The translations under genes and the position numbers were made by a program. From IMG/VR virus record IMGVR_UViG_3300046777_000727, positions 1 to 33,786 of that record: 33,786 nucleotides of DNA; one strand, written 5' to 3'. Under the pieces are notes generated by a model. That model was not told the DNA's origin, did no database searches, and worked only from the letters and a program-made list of their open reading frames with translations. Position 1 is the stretch's first letter; the number at the start of each line of letters is the position of its first letter. The DNA is from a virus. Below are positions 29,406 to 33,786 of the stretch, one piece after another.

Positions 29406-29433
29406 TTTTAAAAGGGGGCTGTTACACCCCCTT
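29406..29433 (-). terminator. Terminator-like hairpin after major capsid gene
   Basis: On the minus strand AAGGGGG pairs with CCCCCTT over an eight-base loop (TGTAACAG), followed by TTAAAA. It lies nine bases after the capsid gene stop, between it and the putative tail tube gene. It resembles the hairpin at 28777-28813 closely. Confidence 0.65.
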
Positions 29434-29442
29434 GATTAATTA

Positions 29443-30339
29443 TTATTTGTTATCGTAGTAAACGATGTCTTCAGCAACGCAGATTTGCGCTCCGAGGTAG
29501 AAACGAGCACCGTAGCGAACGTTCTGTGAACCGTCAAGATTCTGCATATCCAAGATGAACACTTCGTTCATTTGGTTTTCTTGCCATGTGCCAAGCATCA
29601 AGTTTGATGGTTGAGCAAACACGATGAAGTCATCAGACATGCCTGGGCATACTGCAATCTCGTACATACCTACGAAACGCTTTGATACTTCAGGGCCACC
29701 TGTCAAATACCAACCATTACCGGCATCGATTTGCGCCTTCATGTAGTATTCCCAAGTCTTTTGGTTGAAGTACAAACGTGGCTTCTCAGCAGATGACTTA
29801 ACGCCATTTGTAGCGTCAGCGATTACTGCCCAAATGATATCGATTACGTTAGTCTCGTCGATAGCACCCGCAGCGGTTGTGTGAGTTGCAGCACTTGCAG
29901 CGATCAATGTTTGAAATCCATCGTATTCGCCAACAGTAGCGTTAACACCCTGCCACATTACAGTTTCGTTTTTGGCAGCGATACCGCTAACCAAACGCTC
30001 GATGATAGCATCTTGGATTTGGGTATTCACGCGGCCTGACATTACATCAGCAGCTGACCAATCTGTGAAGAAATCTTTTTTACAGATTTGGCGCTGAACT
30101 TGGAACTCTTCCAAGGTCAATACGCGCTCGGTCAAAGTGATAGTACCTGTTGGGGTAAAGTCACAAGTGCCCGCAGCAAAAGTTACATCATCATTGATTT
30201 TACGTGCTACTGATTTGTATGGCACGTTTGGCTTCATGGTAACGTATTGAGTTGATACGTTAGATACCAAAGCCTTCTTGCAGATTTCACCAGCTAATTC
30301 ACCTGCATAGGTGGTGGTGAGTGATAAAGTTGTTGGCAT
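29443..30339 (-). CDS. Major capsid protein
   Basis: 298 residues beginning MPTTLSLTTTYAGELAGEIC. It has the order expected of an HK97-type capsid protein in Bacteroidota phages: an N-terminal arm, a central domain (RLYFNQKTWEYYMKAQIDAG, then GWYLTGGPEVSKRFVGMYEI) and a final beta segment (GSQNVRYGARFYLGAQICVA). It follows the scaffold-like gene by 27 bases and is followed by a terminator-like hairpin. The name rests on position after the scaffold, size and overall pattern, and less on any single motif. Confidence 0.75.
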   Translation of the reverse strand: MPTTLSLTTTYAGELAGEICKKALVSNVSTQYVTMKPNVPYKSVARKINDDVTFAAGTCDFTPTGTITLTERVLTLEEFQVQRQICKKDFFTDWSAADVMSGRVNTQIQDAIIERLVSGIAAKNETVMWQGVNATVGEYDGFQTLIAASAATHTTAAGAIDETNVIDIIWAVIADATNGVKSSAEKPRLYFNQKTWEYYMKAQIDAGNGWYLTGGPEVSKRFVGMYEIAVCPGMSDDFIVFAQPSNLMLGTWQENQMNEVFILDMQNLDGSQNVRYGARFYLGAQICVAEDIVYYDNK

Positions 30340-30366
30340 AATTATTTACTTTTTATATGAGGTGAA

Positions 30367-30972
30367 TTAATTACTTTGTTTAGCACGCAGTGATTCCATG
30401 AAGTCGCTGAATGTTGAACCATTCGTAGCAACAACAGGCTGCGCATTCTTTTTGAATTCTTGAGATTTAACCGATGCAACAGCAGGGGCTTTCTTCACGC
30501 TTGCGAGTTCAGCCTTCACAGTTGCTACTTCATTGTTTGCAGATTCTACTGCCGCAGCAAGTTCAGTCTTTTCAGTCTCGAGTGCAGCAATACGCTCAGA
30601 CAATTGACCGATAACAGCAACAAGGTCTTCGCTGCTCATTTCAGTTGATTGCTCTTCGCGCTCAATTTCAGCTACTAGACCATCTTCGCCTACAACGACT
30701 TTGGTCACGCCATCTTCTAGCAAGTATTCTCCAGCAGGTACAGGCACTGGGTTGCCCTCGGCATCTTGAGTGTAGATATCTACACCTACTACCCACTCGT
30801 TAGCGGTTGAGTAGATTTTAGTACCATCATTCAAAGTGCCTTCAACTGCAAAAGTCAATTCCGTTGCCGGTGCTTCTGCTGTTGTTTCCTCCTCGAACTT
30901 GATACCAACACTTGAGGGATCAATGCCGTACTTTGAGAATACGGATTTGATTTGTTCTTTAATATTGGACAT
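30367..30972 (-). CDS. Scaffold-like protein
   Basis: 201 residues. The N-terminal half is acidic and beta-like (FAVEGTLNDGTKIYSTANEW, then PAGEYLLEDGVTKVVVGEDG), followed by a heptad coiled coil at about 113-160 (LVAVIGQLSERIAALETEKT, then ELAAAVESANNEVATVKAEL) and a Lys-containing C-terminus with FSDFMESLRAKQSN. The coiled coil plus a short C-terminal helix is the usual shape of phage scaffolds, and it lies directly before the capsid gene. It is probably a substrate of the XkdF-like protease. Confidence 0.7.
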   Translation of the reverse strand: MSNIKEQIKSVFSKYGIDPSSVGIKFEEETTAEAPATELTFAVEGTLNDGTKIYSTANEWVVGVDIYTQDAEGNPVPVPAGEYLLEDGVTKVVVGEDGLVAEIEREEQSTEMSSEDLVAVIGQLSERIAALETEKTELAAAVESANNEVATVKAELASVKKAPAVASVKSQEFKKNAQPVVATNGSTFSDFMESLRAKQSN

Positions 30973-31006
30973 GTTTGGAATTTTGGTATGATAGAAAAAA
31001 CAGGCA

Positions 31007-31056
31007 TTTGTTACAGTGTACTTTTTTGACTATCTTCGCAGTGCAACTAAATGCAC
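31007..31056 (+). promoter_or_regulatory. Promoter P3 and operator of ribbon-helix-helix gene
   Basis: TTTG (31007-31010), 20 bases, TATCTTCG (31031-31038): the best Bacteroidota-type promoter in the window. Three bases later GTGCAACTAAATGCAC (31041-31056) is a variant of the 12505 and 17722 operators with five perfect base pairs per arm. It lies at the expected start of transcription, five bases before the ATG of the repressor-like gene. Confidence 0.75.
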
Positions 31057-31061
31057 ACAAA

Positions 31062-31202
31062 ATGAAAGCACAACAACAAGAAATTCGCGAACATCGCATT
31101 AGCGCAAGGCTAACATCAAAGGAAATGAAGCAACTTCAAAAGGCTGCTAAACAGAGTAAGATAACTGTTGCAGATTACGTCCGACTGTGCATCTTCGGAT
31201 AG
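31062..31202 (+). CDS. Ribbon-helix-helix protein, candidate repressor (46 aa)
   Basis: Start at ATG 31062, MKAQQQEIREHRISARLTSK; the longer frame from 30975 begins upstream of the promoter and cannot be translated from it. RISARLTSKEMKQLQKAAKQ then SKITVADYVRLCIFG is a classic ribbon-helix-helix domain (beta strand RISARL, helix A, helix B ending YVR), close to the MobC/Arc/CopG type. Such proteins bind inverted repeats as dimers. The gene stands alone between the scaffold and protease genes with its own promoter and terminator. Binding to the three GTGCAA-N4-TTGCAC sites is inference from placement. Confidence 0.8.
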   Translation: MKAQQQEIREHRISARLTSKEMKQLQKAAKQSKITVADYVRLCIFG

Positions 31203-31223
31203 TGGTAATTAGATTAGTGAAAG

Positions 31224-31255
31224 AAAAAAGGGAGGCTCGTTAGCTTCCCTTTTTT
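31224..31255. terminator. Bidirectional rho-independent terminator
   Basis: AAAAAAGGGAGGCT-CGTT-AGCTTCCCTTTTTT: an eight-base stem with one G-T pair, A-run before and T-run after. It ends the ribbon-helix-helix transcript on the plus strand and can also stop the XkdF/subtilase transcript on the minus strand, 57 bases after that stop. Confidence 0.8.
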
Positions 31256-31311
31256 ACACCTTAAACACTATTACCAAAACCAAACTCTTACGAGTGAGGT
31301 CGCTAATATAA

Positions 31312-33363
31312 TCACATCGCTTGAACTACAACACTGCCAACATCATTTGTTGGATTATTATCAGGTTGCTCATTTACACTTACCACTGATACTTTAAAAG
31401 TCTGCGGAAATACTGTGCCCGCACGCGGATACATCACATTGCCTATTGATCTACCCTGCCCGGTTGCAAGTGTATCCGTGCGAGACCATGTACCTGTTTG
31501 ACCTGCGAACTCCCACTTGAGTTTGTAACTTGTCACAGTTGCAGCTCCACGATTAGTTGCACGAATACCGATGCGCACGCGGTCAGGTGCGAGCCATGTA
31601 TAGCCAGTGCATACTACTTCCATATCATAATTACCCACAGGCACAGGTGCATTGATGGTGATTGCTGTTGTAGCCATGTTATCACCTTCATTGCTTTCAA
31701 CTATTGCACCTTGAGTATCCAAGTATAGATTAAACTTACCTACACCGCTGACGTTGTTAGGCACTACGTAAGGCACTGAACCTGTAAATGAAAGTTGACC
31801 TTTCAAGATAGTTACATCACCCGTGTAGAATGTTGACTTCATGCCATCAGGGCGAATAAACTCAAGTGCAATGTTTGTTGTTATATCCTTATCACTTGCT
31901 TTGTCAAGTTGCGCAGTATAAATAACATTCACTTGTGTGCCTTGATTCACCGATGCAGGTGAAGATACAGTTCCAAATAAATTGATGTAGCTAACAGGTG
32001 GTGGTGGTGGCTCAACTACTCCACCTTTTGCTGCGATTACTGCCGCATATAAATCAACAACACCGTAACCTAACTCAAGTGATTTGCCCGTTGCATCATA
32101 AACATAACCGCCACTTTTCTTAGCTGTATTCTTTATGATTTCAGTTACCTGCGATTCGGTCAGTGAAGGATTAGCAAGTACAATAGTAGCAGCACAACCA
32201 GCCATAATAGGACAGGCGGCAGATGTTCCACTGAAGTTAGTATAATTCGACGTAGCGTTGTACCCTGACGCTCCGCTACGGTCAACAGTTGGGCAAGCCA
32301 CGCCCGGAGCTGCTGCAAAAAGTTTTGTGCCATAATTTGAAAATCCAGCGCGTGTATTGTTTTGTGCTGATGCGCCAACAGCATGCACCATTGATAATGA
32401 TGCGGGGTTAATGTTTACACTGGATGAATAGTTGTTACCGCTAGACGCAAATACGCAAATACCCTTACCATTTCGACCTGTATTCTTTGCAAGTGTGAGT
32501 GCATTAGCAAACATTGGGTATGTATTACCACCACCCCAACTCATGCTAATCGCAGCACAGTTAGGATTGGCAATGGCCTTATTAACGGCTCGCGTTACTA
32601 TCGTATCGGATGTGAAGAATCCACCGCCACTATTGCTATTCATACCGATGTGCAAAAATTGCACTTTGAGTTTGTTGTTTCCTATTGAGGAAACTCCCGT
32701 ATCATTGCCCGTCTTAGCGCAAATCAATCCGCTGCAAGGTGTGCCATGCTTTTCATATTCGCTAATTGGTCGGACATCTGCTGTATCATAAACGCAGTTC
32801 CAAGACTTGTCACTGATAGTGCCTTGCAAATCTTCATGATCAACTTCACACGCAATATCCAATACTGCAACTTCAGCATAGGCATCACTTTTAATCATTC
32901 CCCAAACATCTTGAGCTTGAAACAAATTGAGATGCCATTGCTGCGGAACTGTCATTTCTGCATTAGCCTCGAATGGTTGAATGTAATCTGGCTCTATGCT
33001 AATGAATAACTTGCTACGCATGAGTGATTCGTAGAACTCATCGAATACTGAAAATGCAGTAACCTCAATAAACAGCGTCTTTGTGTCTTTAAAGGTCTCT
33101 ACAATCTTGACCTGTTTAACTGTAAGGAACTCAACAGCTGCATTGAGGTCATTACAAATGGCAATGGCTAGACCTGAACTAATCTTGTCTAGTCCAGCAT
33201 CTATTTCATTGACCTGTGAGACCTTCGCTGCATCGGGCGTAACATGCTCCGCATCTTCAAATACCACGATGCCAAAAGCATCAAACACTGCTTTGACGTT
33301 TGGCTTTGTTTTGTTTTTTTCAAAAGACTTTTTGTCTTTGAACTTAACCGCATTTATTTTCAT
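31312..33363 (-). CDS. Subtilisin-like serine protease (S8) with Ig-like C-terminal domains
   Basis: 683 residues. The S8 triad is complete: Asp169 in VAVLDIACEVDHED, His206 in EKHGTPCSG, and Ser381 in FSGTSAACPIMAG; Asn310 in ASSGNN is the likely oxyanion residue. Residues 1-135 look like a propeptide. A Pro-rich linker (EPPPPPVSY) at about 452-460 precedes CARDB-type beta-sandwich repeats (INLFGTVSSPASVNQGTQVN, and NKYDMEVV-like GNYDMEVVCTGYTWLAPD). No signal peptide is seen. The ATG overlaps the XkdF-like protease stop (ATGA). Substrate could be head proteins or a host surface protein; both are inferred. Confidence 0.85.
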   Translation of the reverse strand: MKINAVKFKDKKSFEKNKTKPNVKAVFDAFGIVVFEDAEHVTPDAAKVSQVNEIDAGLDKISSGLAIAICNDLNAAVEFLTVKQVKIVETFKDTKTLFIEVTAFSVFDEFYESLMRSKLFISIEPDYIQPFEANAEMTVPQQWHLNLFQAQDVWGMIKSDAYAEVAVLDIACEVDHEDLQGTISDKSWNCVYDTADVRPISEYEKHGTPCSGLICAKTGNDTGVSSIGNNKLKVQFLHIGMNSNSGGGFFTSDTIVTRAVNKAIANPNCAAISMSWGGGNTYPMFANALTLAKNTGRNGKGICVFASSGNNYSSSVNINPASLSMVHAVGASAQNNTRAGFSNYGTKLFAAAPGVACPTVDRSGASGYNATSNYTNFSGTSAACPIMAGCAATIVLANPSLTESQVTEIIKNTAKKSGGYVYDATGKSLELGYGVVDLYAAVIAAKGGVVEPPPPPVSYINLFGTVSSPASVNQGTQVNVIYTAQLDKASDKDITTNIALEFIRPDGMKSTFYTGDVTILKGQLSFTGSVPYVVPNNVSGVGKFNLYLDTQGAIVESNEGDNMATTAITINAPVPVGNYDMEVVCTGYTWLAPDRVRIGIRATNRGAATVTSYKLKWEFAGQTGTWSRTDTLATGQGRSIGNVMYPRAGTVFPQTFKVSVVSVNEQPDNNPTNDVGSVVVQAM

Positions 33364-33786
33364 TTGGATGGATTTACATTCGCTAATAGTTGATCTAACT
33401 CAAGCACAAGTTCCGCCTCGTAATTCTTCACGCCACTCATGGCTACACCCACCTCATTAAAGAATCCTTCGATGCTGTAACCTTTTATCTTTCCTTCCTT
33501 CACATCATTCCACACGTGTTCTTCATCTACTTTAGTACCGATGAACCATGTGCCATCGGGCAGGTCAGGCAGTCCAAGTTGGATGCTCTTATCATTCTTA
33601 CCTTCCTTTATCCACGATTCAACCACAGTAACACCTGTTACGGGAATCTCATGCTGAAGGTTCGTAGTATGCTGCAAATTCTTTTTAAAGAACTGATGCG
33701 CTATCTTTTGTACGGTTGACTTTTCAAAGTACACGTAGTACGGTTCGCCTTTGTCATCATAGCGAAGTATCTCCTTATCCGGAATG
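33360..33786 (-). CDS. XkdF-like prohead protease, C-terminal part (begins at left end)
   Basis: The frame continues from base 1-223. From 33734 downward it reads VYFEKSTVQKIAHQFFKKNL, then TTNLQHEIPVTGVTVVESWI and IKGYSIEGFFNEVG. The H in NLQHEIPV, the S in VESW and GYSIEGF are the conserved positions of the XkdF-like serine protease family. Bases 33734-33786 duplicate 1-53. The stop overlaps the start of the subtilisin-like protease. The product probably cleaves the scaffold and/or capsid arm. Confidence 0.85.
   Translation of the reverse strand, partial: IPDKEILRYDDKGEPYYVYFEKSTVQKIAHQFFKKNLQHTTNLQHEIPVTGVTVVESWIKEGKNDKSIQLGLPDLPDGTWFIGTKVDEEHVWNDVKEGKIKGYSIEGFFNEVGVAMSGVKNYEAELVLELDQLLANVNPSK
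33734..33786. repeat. Terminal direct repeat, right copy (circular join)
   Basis: Second copy of the 1-53 sequence, with 51 of 53 matches. It should be removed from one end when the circular map is drawn; the unique genome is then 33,733 bases. Confidence 0.9.

Noticed and set aside
30975-31061. Longer N-terminus of the ribbon-helix-helix protein
   Set aside because: The added codons include the promoter P3 elements; the domain starts after the ATG at 31062.
1-33786. CRISPR array, insertion sequence or toxin-antitoxin module
   Set aside because: No regular repeat-spacer pattern, transposase or recognisable toxin was seen on either strand.

Overview
The window is an essentially complete genome of a siphovirus-like, tailed double-stranded DNA phage, very probably infecting a member of the Bacteroidota. 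Its first and last 53 bases are near-identical copies (2 mismatches, both synonymous), and one reading frame, an XkdF-like prohead protease, runs unbroken across the join. The molecule is therefore circular or circularly permuted, with a unique length near 33,733 bp. The host assignment rests on promoters of the Bacteroidota type (TTTG, about 20 bases, then TAnnTTYG), A-rich leaders without a clear Shine-Dalgarno site before many genes, and protein families familiar from Bacteroidota phages (DUF6712 connector, DUF5681-like protein, DUF6378). No integrase, lysogeny module or DNA polymerase is visible.

The genome has two arms. The plus arm (about 12.56-22.55 kb) carries small unknown proteins, an XRE-like regulator, a VRR-NUC nuclease, two replication-type proteins, an SSB-like protein, a tRNA-like element, the large terminase, a Rad52-like annealing protein with a YqaJ-type exonuclease, and an AT-rich nucleotide cassette (DUF6378, a thymidylate-synthase homologue with a dCMP-type active site, and a MazG fusion). 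The minus arm runs from about 12.48 kb down to 0.25 kb, through the circular join, and on to 22.55 kb. Its order is: sigma-factor-like protein, zinc-binding protein, DUF5681/TerS-like protein, tail assembly chaperone with a -1 frameshift extension, tail terminator fused to a fibre, HK97 gp10-like protein, two large tail/baseplate proteins, tape measure, XkdF protease, subtilisin-like protease, scaffold, major capsid protein, putative tail tube, portal, connector, holin, CHAP endolysin, two spanin-like proteins, metallophosphoesterase and an HExxH protein.

Three promoter regions (12.5, 17.7 and 31.0 kb) share a 16-bp inverted repeat, GTGCAA-N4-TTGCAC or a close variant. One lies directly before a 46-residue ribbon-helix-helix gene at 31062-31202, which stands alone on the plus strand inside the structural arm. 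The simplest model is that this protein represses itself and the two early promoters, while the sigma-like protein at the head of the minus arm drives late genes. The 12.5 and 17.7 kb units also share a leader motif and a GCGCG hairpin after their first gene, so a regulatory cassette seems to have been duplicated.

The observations most worth following are the frameshifted chaperone, the N-to-D change in the thymidylate synthase homologue, the tRNA-like element with an expanded centre just before terL, the shared operators, and the tail terminator-fibre fusion.
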